Assembly: GCF_900115085.1 (NCBI RefSeq)
Contig: NZ_FOVF01000011.1
Span: 1 to 64,000, forward strand
DNA length: 64,000 nt
Direction: 5' to 3'
From: Dokdonella immobilis
Lineage (GTDB): Bacteria; Pseudomonadota; Gammaproteobacteria; Xanthomonadales; Rhodanobacteraceae
In this document: positions 53,170-62,200 of the stretch, one piece after another
Numbering within the stretch: the first letter of the stretch is position 1
How the letters are laid out: every line of letters starts with the position of its first letter
Notes under the pieces: generated by a model
Database searches by the model: none
Told to the model about the DNA's origin: nothing
The model's input: the letters and a program-made list of their open reading frames with translations, nothing else
Made by a program: the position numbers and the translations under genes

Positions 53170-54480
53170 ATGTCCAATACCCCCACTCCGCCGCCGGTGC
53201 CGCGGTACACCGGCCCCGGGTCGCCGCAGGACGTGCCGCCGCAACCGGGCAGTTCGCCGATCGATCCGGCCAGCTTGCCCGAACCGATCCGCGAGGAATT
53301 GCTCGCGCCCGACCCGGTCGCCATCGATACGTCCGCCGACGAGTTGAAGGATGGGCTCAACCGCTGTCCGAAATGCGGCGCGACCGACATCCGCCAGAAG
53401 CCTGGCAGCGATCTGCTGATCTGCCTGTATTGCCGCAACGAATGGCATGGCCAGCGGGTCGAGGAGGAGTTCGGCCTCGGCGAAGGAATCGACCAGCTCA
53501 AAGGCACCGTGATCGCCTCCGGTGCGCGGGATATCGAGGTCGACGCCGCGAGCCTGATGAGTTTCAAGTGCACCGGCTGCGGTGCCGAGGTCACGGTCAA
53601 CACCGCCAACGCGATGACAGCGCGCTGCCACTGGTGCCGGCACGTGTTCGGCGTCAACGAACAGGTCGCCAACGGCGCGGTGCCCGACGCGGTGCTGCCG
53701 TTCTTCATCAAGAAGGACGACGCAGTCGCGCGCATCTGCCAATTCGTCGACAAGCGGCGCCTGTTCGCCCTGAAGGAATTCAAGGAACAATTCACGCCCG
53801 AGAATGTGATTGGCGTCTACCTGCCCTACATGATCGTCGACGGCAATGCGAGCGCCGACGTCGCCGGCCATGGCGAGATCAAGACACGCGAGTACACCAA
53901 GGGTAGCGGAGACAACAAGAAAACCTACTACGATGCCGACGTCTACCGGGTGGAGCGGCATGTCGATTTCACCGTCGACGACCTGCCGCTGGAATCCTCC
54001 AACGAGCGTGGCAACCTCGATACGCGCAGCAACACCAACAACATCATCAATACGATCCTGCCCTTCGACACCAAGAACGCGGTGAAATGGAATGCGTCCT
54101 ATCTTTCGGGCTACAGCTCGGAGAAGCGCGATCGCGACGTCGAGCACCTGCACCCGCGCTTGGAGGACCAGTTGCTCTCGATCGCCCGTGCCCAGGTCGA
54201 ACAATCAGTGCGCCGCTACGATCGCGGCGTGCGCTGGGAACAGGAGGATCTCGACCTGCACGGATCACGCTGGGTGTCGATGTACCTGCCGGTCTGGCTG
54301 TATTCCTATCACCAGCCCGGCAGTAACGGCGGCATGCTGCATTACATTGCGGTGAACGGCCGCACTGGTGAAACCATGGGCAGTGTGCCAGTCCAGCAGT
54401 GGAAGCTGCTGATGACCGCGATCACGGTCGGTACCTTTCTCGAAGGCATTGCATTGTGGATACTGGGGAGTTCGTCATGA
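53170..54480 (+). CDS. TFIIB-type zinc-ribbon membrane protein (YdjG-like)
   Basis: A 436-residue protein. Two zinc ribbons are present: CPKCGATDIRQKPGSDLLIC with LYC (C-x2-C...C-x2-C, residues ~62-84) and FKCTGCGAEVTVNTANAMTA with RCHWC (~135-160). A long soluble region with SH3-like or beta features follows, and the C-terminus LLMTAITVGTFLEGIALWIL is a single transmembrane anchor. The N-terminal ~50 residues are Pro-rich. It lies 21 bp after the SPFH gene and overlaps the next gene (ATGA). In B. subtilis the zinc-ribbon membrane protein YdjG recruits PspA and YdjI, so this is likely the membrane platform of the same kind of module; that is inference from family and order. Confidence 0.85.
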   Translation: MSNTPTPPPVPRYTGPGSPQDVPPQPGSSPIDPASLPEPIREELLAPDPVAIDTSADELKDGLNRCPKCGATDIRQKPGSDLLICLYCRNEWHGQRVEEEFGLGEGIDQLKGTVIASGARDIEVDAASLMSFKCTGCGAEVTVNTANAMTARCHWCRHVFGVNEQVANGAVPDAVLPFFIKKDDAVARICQFVDKRRLFALKEFKEQFTPENVIGVYLPYMIVDGNASADVAGHGEIKTREYTKGSGDNKKTYYDADVYRVERHVDFTVDDLPLESSNERGNLDTRSNTNNIINTILPFDTKNAVKWNASYLSGYSSEKRDRDVEHLHPRLEDQLLSIARAQVEQSVRRYDRGVRWEQEDLDLHGSRWVSMYLPVWLYSYHQPGSNGGMLHYIAVNGRTGETMGSVPVQQWKLLMTAITVGTFLEGIALWILGSSS

Positions 54481-54737
54481 GCGACGACGGTGGACTCTGG
54501 CTGCTCGCGCTCGGACCGGCCGGCGCGACCTCGCTTTACTGGTTTCTCTATCGCTACTATCGCAATACCGACAAATCGCATGCCTTCGAGCGCGAGACGG
54601 CGGTCGACGCCAAGCCGGTGACGGGGTCCGATCAGAAGGTCGACGAGGTGAAGGGTACCCGCGAAACCCGCATACGAGGGGACAACGTGAGTGCATACCG
54701 CGAACGTGTGCGACGGATTCGAAGCGACAGTAGCTGA
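54477..54737 (+). CDS. Small membrane protein of the SPFH operon
   Basis: An 86-residue protein with one N-terminal transmembrane helix (GLWLLALGPAGATSLYWFLY) followed by a charged, mostly basic C-terminal tail (RYYRNTDKSHAFERETAV... RERVRRIRSDSS). It overlaps the zinc-ribbon gene by 4 nt and the DUF3592 gene by 47 nt, so the operon is tightly coupled. I recognise no family. By position it may correspond to an accessory such as YdjH, but sequence similarity is not evident. Confidence 0.75.
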   Translation: MSDDGGLWLLALGPAGATSLYWFLYRYYRNTDKSHAFERETAVDAKPVTGSDQKVDEVKGTRETRIRGDNVSAYRERVRRIRSDSS

Positions 54738-55263
54738 GCCGGAACCTACCGGAAAGCGCAAGCCGGCGAACGACGACACGCAATTCATGGCCACGACAGG
54801 CATCATCGGAACCCTCTTTCTGGTTTTCGGGACGGCTCTGTTCCTTGGGGTCGGCTGGCTGTTGGTCCTGGCTCGGCGCAGCCAGCACTGGGCTTCGACC
54901 CGGGGTCGGGTCGTCTCGTCGAAGATCGATTCGACATTCGACACCACCGGCAGCAACCGCATGAGTCATCGCCTGATCCTCGCCTATCGATACACGGTCG
55001 ATGGAGACACCCTGACCGGAGATCGCCTGCAGTTCGGGGACACGTTCTGGAGTTCGACGCGCTCACGCGATCTGGCCGAAAAGCTCGGTCGCAAGTACCC
55101 GGAGGGCCAGGAAGTCACGGTCTATTACGATCCTGCTCACCCCGATCGCTGCACGCTAACCCGCAACGTCGAATCGAAGCCCTACTTCCTGCTCTTCGCG
55201 GTCGCGCTCGGTCTCGTTGCCGCCGGCTGGGCGGTGTTGGCGGGCCTGGTTCGCGTGTTGTAG
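54691..55263 (+). CDS. DUF3592 membrane protein
   Basis: A 190-residue protein. It has two transmembrane helices (TGIIGTLFLVFGTALFLGVG and FLLFAVALGLVAAGWAVLAG) flanking a DUF3592 domain whose signature is HWASTRGRVVSSKIDST...LAYRYTVDGDTLTGDRLQFG and QEVTVYYDPAHPDRCTL. The start is GTG at 54691, supported by GAGGGG 9 nt upstream; the ATG at 54787 lacks a ribosome-binding site. It is the last gene of the SPFH unit. DUF3592 function is unknown; membrane location fits the module. Confidence 0.85.
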   Translation: MHTANVCDGFEATVAEPEPTGKRKPANDDTQFMATTGIIGTLFLVFGTALFLGVGWLLVLARRSQHWASTRGRVVSSKIDSTFDTTGSNRMSHRLILAYRYTVDGDTLTGDRLQFGDTFWSSTRSRDLAEKLGRKYPEGQEVTVYYDPAHPDRCTLTRNVESKPYFLLFAVALGLVAAGWAVLAGLVRVL

Positions 55264-55492
55264 TTCACGGCACACCGCTCAGCAGCGGGCTGCCCGCAAG
55301 CCCTGTATTCGACCATCAATGGATCCTTCCCGCAGCGACCTTGACGTATCCGGCGACGGCTGCCGGCGAACGGTCAAGCCGCCAACGCCGGTGCGCAGGA
55401 TCGCACGGCTATCACCGACGAGAACGCGCCCGGCAAGCTCGAGGGCGTCGTTCGTACGTCGGCACCTGCAAGCGGATTGCGCACTTCCCGGT

Positions 55493-56392
55493 TCAGGTTT
55501 TCAGCGTCCGTCCGAACAGCGCAAGCATGCGCGACCACGCCTCGGTGGCCGCGGCTTCGTCGTGGCGCGGCGTGGTGTCGTTGTTGAAACCATGCACGGT
55601 ACCGGGGGCCTGGAACGCGGTGTACTTCACCCCGGCCGCCTTGAGTGCCTTCTCGTAGTCCGGCCATTGGGCATTCACGCGATCGTCCTTGGCGGCGAGC
55701 ACGATCAGCATTTCGGCCTTGATCTTCGAAACCTCGTCAAGGTCGGGCGCACTCCCGTAAAACGGCGCTGCTGCTGCGAGTGAAGGCAGCTGCGTGGCGA
55801 GGAAGTTGGTCATGCTGCCGCCCCAGCAGAAGCCGACCACACCCATCCGTCCGTTGCCGTCCTCGATGCCCGTGAGCCAATGCGCGGCGGCAACGAAATC
55901 CTGTCTTGATCGGGCCTGGTCGAGATCCTTGAACAGGGTTCGTGCATCGTCCTCGTTGCCAGGATAACCGCCGAGCGGAAACAGCGCGTCGGGCGCGAAC
56001 GCGATGTAGCCTTCCAGCGCAATGCGCCGTGCCACGTCCTCGATATGCGGATTGAGTCCGCGGTTTTCGTGGGCCACGAGCACCAGCGGCCGCGCAGCTT
56101 TCGCATCCGCCGGCCGCACCAGGTAGCCGCCCGCCTTGCCGTAGCCATTTGGTGAGTCGAATTCGCGTCGCGAAACGACCAGCCTCGGATCGTCCGGCTT
56201 GATCTTCTGTGCCAGGGCGAACCGGGGACTCAGCGCGGCGAGCAGGCCGGCGGCCGCCGTCGCCCCGATGGCCAGGCGCGCAGCCCCGGCAATGAATCCA
56301 CGACGGTCGATTGCCCCGTGCACGTACTGATCGAACAGACCGAGTACATCCGGATCGAAATCATGCACGGTCTTGCGGGTCGAGTGCGCCAT
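55493..56392 (-). CDS. Tat-exported dienelactone hydrolase family protein
   Basis: A 299-residue alpha/beta hydrolase. Residues ~30-60 carry a twin-arginine signal (DRRGFIAGAARLAIGATAAA), so it is exported folded. The catalytic triad is Cys in GVVGFCWGGSMTNF, Asp in LAAKDDRVNAQWP and His in APGTVHGFNND, the order of dienelactone hydrolases. It hydrolyses cyclic dienelactones or, in many paralogues, other esters. It follows an unrelated TetR gene on the same strand by 131 nt and may be transcribed separately. A close-family hydrolase with Tat export is common in Xanthomonadales. Confidence 0.92.
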   Translation of the reverse strand: MAHSTRKTVHDFDPDVLGLFDQYVHGAIDRRGFIAGAARLAIGATAAAGLLAALSPRFALAQKIKPDDPRLVVSRREFDSPNGYGKAGGYLVRPADAKAARPLVLVAHENRGLNPHIEDVARRIALEGYIAFAPDALFPLGGYPGNEDDARTLFKDLDQARSRQDFVAAAHWLTGIEDGNGRMGVVGFCWGGSMTNFLATQLPSLAAAAPFYGSAPDLDEVSKIKAEMLIVLAAKDDRVNAQWPDYEKALKAAGVKYTAFQAPGTVHGFNNDTTPRHDEAAATEAWSRMLALFGRTLKT

Positions 56393-56523
56393 GGCGGCCT
56401 CCGGTCGATCGTTGGTGACGGGCCGATCCTAGCAACCGCCTGGCGGTTTCGTCTGCGTCTGCGGGCCATCGAGCGCTGCTTCAGCGCAACTCAGCTGAAA
56501 CCACCGGACCGGCCCGCCGTCGC

Positions 56524-57060
56524 TTATGCGCCGGATTGCAGAAGTTCGACGATGGTCTCGAGTTCCTTCGCTGGAAGTCCGGCAGATCGCGAGTCACCCA
56601 GGACGATGCGTCCGAGGTAGGCGCTGGCAATGAACAGGGCGCGGGCACGGGCCTGTTTCGGCGTGAGCCCTGCGGATTCCAGCAGATCCGCGATGTAGCC
56701 GATGCGCTGGGTGTCGACAGCCTCGATCCGGCTGGCGATTTCCGGATTGTGCGTGGCCCAAGCCCGCACTGCCCGCTCGGTGCGGCTGCTCACGGTCCAG
56801 GCCCGTTGCACGAGTGCATTCAAGCGTCGGCTTTCCTCGGCGCCCTGTTCCAGCCAGTCGATGACCTGCTGGGTCGCGCGCTGATGCCATTCTTCAATCA
56901 GTGCAGCATGGAATGCTCGTATATCCTTGAAATGCCAGTAAAAGCTACCGCGAGATACGCCCAGGGACTTGGCCAGCAAATCGGCCTTGAGGGCATCGAA
57001 TCCTTCTTTTGCCAGCACGTCCATGCCATGCGCCAGCCAATCCCCCCTGCTCAACTTCAT
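56524..57060 (-). CDS. TetR-family regulator, divergent to a membrane-protein gene
   Basis: A 178-residue TetR repressor. The helix-turn-helix is AEWLAHGMDVLAKEGF-like: GDWLAHGMDVLAKEGFDALK, then DLLAKSLGVSRGSFYWHFKD with the SRGSFYWHF recognition signature. The C-terminal ~120 residues form the effector-binding and dimer domain. Two identical palindromic operators (57076-57091 and 57123-57138) lie in the 180-bp gap to the divergent membrane-protein gene, one close to each start. This is a textbook autoregulated repressor. The ligand is unknown. Confidence 0.9.
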   Translation of the reverse strand: MKLSRGDWLAHGMDVLAKEGFDALKADLLAKSLGVSRGSFYWHFKDIRAFHAALIEEWHQRATQQVIDWLEQGAEESRRLNALVQRAWTVSSRTERAVRAWATHNPEIASRIEAVDTQRIGYIADLLESAGLTPKQARARALFIASAYLGRIVLGDSRSAGLPAKELETIVELLQSGA

Positions 57061-57075
57061 GCGGCGCCTCCAAAA

Positions 57076-57138
57076 ACCATACAGTACTGTATTGACAATA
57101 GCCGGAATCCGTTGCTATCGTAACCATACAGTACTGTA
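57076..57138. promoter_or_regulatory. Twin TetR operators and promoter of the divergent membrane-protein gene
   Basis: ACCATACAGTACTGTA occurs at 57076-57091 and again, base for base, at 57123-57138; each contains the perfect palindrome TACAGTACTGTA. Centres are 47 bp apart. Between them TTGACA (57092-57097) with TATCGT (57116-57121) at an 18-bp spacing is a good promoter for the plus-strand gene. The first operator abuts the -35 and the second lies just downstream of the -10, ideal for repression. Confidence 0.88.
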
Positions 57139-57239
57139 CTTTCGTTCTTTCGTCGCGCCAGTGTCCACGGCCATTGCCGGACCGCTGCAGAGCGGTTGGG
57201 CCTGCCGATCCAATCCTCAAGACCCCCAGGGGGCACACC

Positions 57240-57656
57240 ATGATCGCGCGACTTCTCATGACGCTCAGCGCAGCCATCATCTTCACGCTCGGCACGTTGC
57301 ACCTGGTCTTCACGTTCCGCGGCAACAAACTTCTGCCCCGCGACCACGAACTGATCGATCGAATGGCACAGGTTTCGCCGGTTATCAGCGATCAAACGAC
57401 CATGTGGCGCGCATGGATCGGCTTCAACGCCAGCCACAGCATGGGCGCACTCCTCTTCGGCATGGTCTTCGGCTACCTGGCCATTCGCCATGAAGCCATT
57501 CTTTTCCAATCGCCATTTCTGCTGGTGGTCGGTCTGGCCATGCTCGGTGGCTTCCTCGTGCTCGGCAAACGCTACTGGTTCAGTGTGCCGTTCACCGGCA
57601 TCTGCATTGCCCTCGCCTGTTACCTGCTCAGCATGCTGCTTGGTGCGCTTCGATAG
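57240..57656 (+). CDS. Small inner-membrane protein under TetR control
   Basis: A 138-residue protein with four hydrophobic helices (LLMTLSAAIIFTLGTLHLVF; SMGALLFGMVFGYLAIRHEA; SPFLLVVGLAMLGGFLVLGK; FTGICIALACYLLSMLLGAL). A polar loop, RGNKLLPRDHELIDRMAQVS with SDQTTMWRAWIGFNASH, sits between helices 1 and 2. AGGGGG lies 7 nt before the ATG at 57240. I recognise no functional family. Its dedicated TetR repressor with two operators argues that it is produced only on exposure to a specific compound. Confidence 0.8.
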   Translation: MIARLLMTLSAAIIFTLGTLHLVFTFRGNKLLPRDHELIDRMAQVSPVISDQTTMWRAWIGFNASHSMGALLFGMVFGYLAIRHEAILFQSPFLLVVGLAMLGGFLVLGKRYWFSVPFTGICIALACYLLSMLLGALR

Positions 57657-57792
57657 GCAACGCGTCGCGGGCCCATGCGGGACATAGCGCGGGGCGGCCT
57701 GATGCGAGCATGTCGAAGCCTTCGAAATGGCTATCGAGTCGCAGACCCCGCGCCGCAGAACCCGGCGATCGCGCACGGCCTCGAACGGTTCC

Positions 57793-57828
57793 CCCAGCCG
57801 GCGAGCGCAAGAGCCATTGCCGGCTGGG
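57793..57828 (+). other. Leader hairpin before the methyltransferase gene
   Basis: CCCAGCCGGC (57793-57802) pairs perfectly with GCCGGCTGGG (57819-57828) over a 16-nt loop. The stem ends 5 nt before the ATG at 57834 and so would cover its ribosome-binding region; a terminator of the upstream gene is the alternative. Confidence 0.5.
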
Positions 57829-57833
57829 TTAGG

Positions 57834-58706
57834 ATGCCGGTCTTGCCTGATCGAGCCCCACACGTGCCGCACTATTCCGGTCCACTCCTGACCCGTTCCC
57901 TGGCCGAGTCACTGGCCGCCGCCCGGGCCAGCGGCAGCGCTTCGTGGACCGGATCGCTCGACCTCGGATTATCGACAGGCTCGGTCCTGCTGGGGGGCGA
58001 TTCGTGGCACTGGCGGAACAGGCACTACCCGTATCCCGACAGGCTCAAGGAGCGGACCATCTATTACTGGGACGGCCAGGATTTTTCCGCCGTTTCGCAT
58101 TTTTCCGGATCCTTGATCAAGCTCGTGCCAACCGAATGGGGCGCACCGACCTTCGAGATCGACGGTATCAAGATGTTGCCGACTTCGCAGGTCTCCCCGT
58201 TCGATGACGCGCGCCGCAAGGTCGCGCTGGTCGAGCCACGCGGCAAGACCGTGCTCGATACCTGCGGCGGTCTCGGCTACTTTGCGGCCTGTTGTCTCGA
58301 GGCCGGCGCGGCACGCATCCGTTCGTTCGAAAAGAATGCAGATGTATTGTGGCTGCGCACGCTCAACCCGTGGTCGCCCGATGCGGATGCGGTGGCGAAT
58401 GGCGGCCGTCTCGAACTGACCCAGGCGGACGTGACGAAGAGCATAGGCGGCATCGAAAGCGCCACGGTCGATGCCGTGCTGCATGACCCGCCGCGGTTCG
58501 GCATTGCCGGAGAACTGTACTCAGGCGCCTTCTATGAAGAGCTCGCACGCGTGCTGAACCGGGGCGGTCGACTGTTCCACTATACGGGCAGTCCGAACAA
58601 GCTCAGCAGCGGTCGCGACCTTCCGCGCGAAGTGAGCAACCGCCTTGAGCAAGCCGGCTTCAACACCCGACTTGCACTCGATGGCGTGCTGGCGACTCGC
58701 CGCTAG
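57834..58706 (+). CDS. Class I SAM-dependent methyltransferase
   Basis: A 290-residue methyltransferase if started at the ATG at 57834. The SAM motif I is TVLDTCGGLGYFAACCLEAG (residues ~145-165), the acidic end of beta-2 is IRSFEKNADVLWLRTLNPWS, and motif IV is VLHDPPRFGIAGELYSGAFY, where DPPR stands in for the NPPY/DPPY of amino- or RNA-methyltransferases. The N-terminal ~140 residues are an extra beta-rich domain (TGSVLLGGDSWHWRNRHYPY). This layout resembles spermidine-synthase-like archaeal methyltransferases. Substrate unknown. A longer frame to 57675 lacks support. Confidence 0.78.
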   Translation: MPVLPDRAPHVPHYSGPLLTRSLAESLAAARASGSASWTGSLDLGLSTGSVLLGGDSWHWRNRHYPYPDRLKERTIYYWDGQDFSAVSHFSGSLIKLVPTEWGAPTFEIDGIKMLPTSQVSPFDDARRKVALVEPRGKTVLDTCGGLGYFAACCLEAGAARIRSFEKNADVLWLRTLNPWSPDADAVANGGRLELTQADVTKSIGGIESATVDAVLHDPPRFGIAGELYSGAFYEELARVLNRGGRLFHYTGSPNKLSSGRDLPREVSNRLEQAGFNTRLALDGVLATRR

Positions 58707-58779
58707 GGAGAATGTGGGCTGCCCCGTCGTCATGTTCCAGACCGCACCACACCGCGTTTCGCCATCAGGAAGCATTTGC

Positions 58780-59175
58780 ATGAGTCACGTGGTCATTTCC
58801 AGCTTCGAGAACGTCGCCACGGGCGACCTGCAATCACAGGGCGAGTCGGTCGCGGTCTTCGAGTCCGAGGTCGCTGCCCGCGCTCACCTCGCGCGCCGCT
58901 CGGCGATTCTGCAGTCAGCCGTCGGCATCGCGCGCGCCGCAGATCCGAAGGCCACCTTCATCACCTGGTTGCTGTTGCTGCGGATGCCGCTTGCGGTTGA
59001 TGGAGTCGAAGAGGCGCTAGAGGATCTCGAACTGATCCTCGAGGAAACCGAGTCGATCGAGGATCCGTTTGGCGAACTGGTCGTCGACTATGAAGGCAGC
59101 CGCCACGAACCGGCCGGCAATTTCGACTACGCCTGCGCGGATGCGCTGCGCGACCTCGAGGCCTGGCTGAGCTGA
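58780..59175 (+). CDS. Small acidic protein of unknown function
   Basis: A 131-residue protein, no signal peptide, very acidic in its second half (EEALEDLELILEETESIEDP). The first part reads SHVVISSFENVATGDLQSQG, then a predicted helical region (ARAHLARRSAILQSAVGIAR) and a hydrophobic TFITWLLLLRMPLAVDG. No family recognised. AGGA lies 9 nt before the ATG. It is 73 bp downstream of the methyltransferase gene and could be co-transcribed. It runs convergently into icmF. Confidence 0.6.
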   Translation: MSHVVISSFENVATGDLQSQGESVAVFESEVAARAHLARRSAILQSAVGIARAADPKATFITWLLLLRMPLAVDGVEEALEDLELILEETESIEDPFGELVVDYEGSRHEPAGNFDYACADALRDLEAWLS

Positions 59176-59206
59176 GCCCGGCCAGGCAACCAAGGGTCGC
59201 GCGCGC

Positions 59207-62200
59207 CTACATGTTCCGTCGGTACTCTCCGCCCACGTCATAGAGCGCGTGGCTGATCTGGCCGAGCGAGTGCGTCTTGACGGCCTCCATCAGCGCTTCG
59301 AAGACGTTCTTGCGCTCGCGCGCCGCCTTCTGCAGATAGCCGAGGCCGTGACCGGTATGCACTTCGCTCGCCTCGTCCTCGTCCGAGGTCGTGGCGTGCG
59401 CGTGCGAGGTCTCGCCGGCCGGCGCCAGCACGTTGCGATTCTTCTGCCAGGCCAGCACGTTGGTGATCTGCTGGCCCTTCTCCTGCTCGGTCGAACGGAT
59501 CAGCTCGATCTCGGTGACGATGTCGCTGGCATGCTCCTTCGGCAGGAAGGTGTTGACGCCGACCAGGGGCAAGGAACCGTCGTGCTTCTTGTGTTCGTAG
59601 TACATCGACTCTTCCTGGATCTTGCCGCGCTGGTACATGGTGTCCATCGCGCCGAGCACGCCGCCGCGGTCGCTGATCGCCTCGAACTCCTTGTAGACCG
59701 CTTCCTCGACGATGTCGGTGAGCCTGTCGACGATGAAGCTGCCCTGCCAGGGGTTCTCGCAGAAATTGAGGCCGAGCTCCTTGTTGATGATCATCTGGAT
59801 CGCCACCGCGCGGCGCACGCTTTCCTCCGTCGGCGTCGTGATCGCCTCGTCATAGGCATTGGTGTGCAGCGAATTGCAGTTGTCGAACAACGCGTACAGC
59901 GCCTGCAGGGTCGTGCGGATGTCGTTGAACTGGATCTCCTGGGCGTGCAGCGAACGCCCCGAGGTCTGGATGTGGTACTTCATCATCTGGCTGCGCTCGT
60001 TGGCGCCGTAGCGCTCGCGCATGGCGCGCGCCCAGATGCGCCGGGCGACGCGCCCGATCACGGTGTATTCGGGATCCATGCCATTGGAGAAGAAGAAGCT
60101 CAGGTTCGGCGCGAAGTCGTCGATCTTCATCCCGCGCGCCAGGTAGTACTCGACGATCGTGAAGCCGTTGCTGAGGGTGAAGGCAAGCTGGCTGATCGGG
60201 TTCGCCCCGGCCTCGGCGATGTGGTACCCCGAAATCGACACCGAGTAGAAATTGCGCACTCTCTGGTTGACGAAGTACTGCTGGATGTCACCCATCATGC
60301 GCAGGGCGAATTCAGTCGAGAAGATGCAGGTGTTCTGCGCCTGGTCCTCCTTGAGGATGTCGGCCTGGACGGTACCACGCACCGAACGCAGGGTTTCGGC
60401 CTTGATCCGCGCGTAGGTCTCTGCATCGACGAGCTGGTCACCGCAGATGCCGAGCAGGCCGAGGCCGAGCCCGTCGTTGCCCGCTGGCAGGTCGCCCGAG
60501 TACGTCGGGCGCTCGCGAGCATTGAAGAACTTCGCGATTTTCTTCTCGGCCTCGGCCCAGCGCTTGCCATCTTCCTTGAGATACAGCTCGACCTGCTGGT
60601 CGATCGCCGTGTTCATGAACATCGAGAGGATAATCGGTGCCGGTCCATTGATCGTCATCGAGACCGAGGTCGTCGGCGCGCACAGGTTGAAGCCCGAATA
60701 GAGCTTCTTCATGTCGTCCAGGGTCGGCACGTTGACCCCGGAATTGCCGATCTTGCCGTAGATGTCCGGCCGCGGCGCCGGATCCTCGCCGTACAAGGTG
60801 ACCGAATCGAACGCGGTCGACAGGCGCACCGCTGGCTGGCCGACGCTGAGGTAGTGGAAACGCCGGTTCGTGCGCTCGGGCGTGCCCTCGCCGGCGAACA
60901 TGCGGATCGGATCCTCGCCGGTGCGGCGATACGGGTAGACGCCGCCCGTGTAGGGATAGCTTCCGGGCAGGTTCTCCTTCTGCAGGAACACCAGCAGTTC
61001 GCCCCAGGACGTATAGGTCGGCGCGGCGATCTTCGGCACCTTCTGGTGCGACAGCGACTCGCGGTAGTTCTCGACCTTGATCGCCTTGCCGCGCACCTCG
61101 TACTCGGTGAACTCGTCGGTGATCGATTTCAGGCGCGTCGGCCAGGCGCGCAGTTCGCGCAGCGAATCGGAAGACAGCGCCTGGATGGCGTCGTTGTAGC
61201 GCTGGCGCAAACGAGCCGGGATTGGAGATTCGGGATTGGAGATTCGGACAAGCGCATCGTCGTAGAGTCCGAGTGCTGCAGGCAAATCCGGGTCTTCGAG
61301 TTCCTTCAGTGCTTTCCAGAGCGACTGGGCGCGATCGGCGATTCCGGCCTGCTTGAGGATCCCGGCATTGATGCCGCGGCCCTGCTCGGCGATTTCGGCG
61401 AGATAGCGCACGCGCGCACCGGGAATCAGTACGGTAGCCCGCGGCTCCTTCAGCGAGGTATCGAGATTGGGCTGGAAGTTGCATCCAGCATTCACGAATC
61501 CCGAATCCCCAATCCCCAATCCCAGCTTGTGCCGTAGCAGACGGCACAAGTTCACGAACATCCAGGTGATACCGGGGTCGTTGAACTGGCTGGCGATGGT
61601 CGGATAGACCGGCACTTCGTCGTCCTTGAGCTGGAACGCGGTTCGATTGCGCTTCCACTGCTTGCGCACGTCACGCAGCGCATCCTCGGCACCACGCTTG
61701 TCGAACTTGTTGAGAACGATCAGCTCGGCGAAGTCGATCATGTCGATCTTCTCGAGCTGGCTGGCCGCGCCGTAGTCGCTGGTCATCACGTACATCGGGA
61801 AGTCGACCAGATCGACGATCTCCGAATCGGACTGGCCGATACCCGCGGTCTCGACGATGACGAGGTCATAGCCCTGGCCCTTGAGGAAGCTCACGCAATC
61901 CTTGAGCACGATGCTGGTCGCCGCGTGCTGGCGCCGCGTCGCCATCGAACGCATGAACACGCGATTGCTGCGCAGTGCATTCATGCGGATGCGGTCGCCG
62001 AGCAGGGCGCCGCCGGAACGCCGCCGCGTCGGATCGACCGCGAGAACGGCGATGCGCATCTTCGGGAACGCATGCAGGAAGCGCAGCAGCAGCTCGTCGA
62101 CGACACTGGATTTGCCGGCGCCGCCGGTGCCTGTGATGCCGACGACCTGGGTCGTCGGACGGGAATGGGGAATGGGGAATGGGGAATGGGCCGGGCCGCT

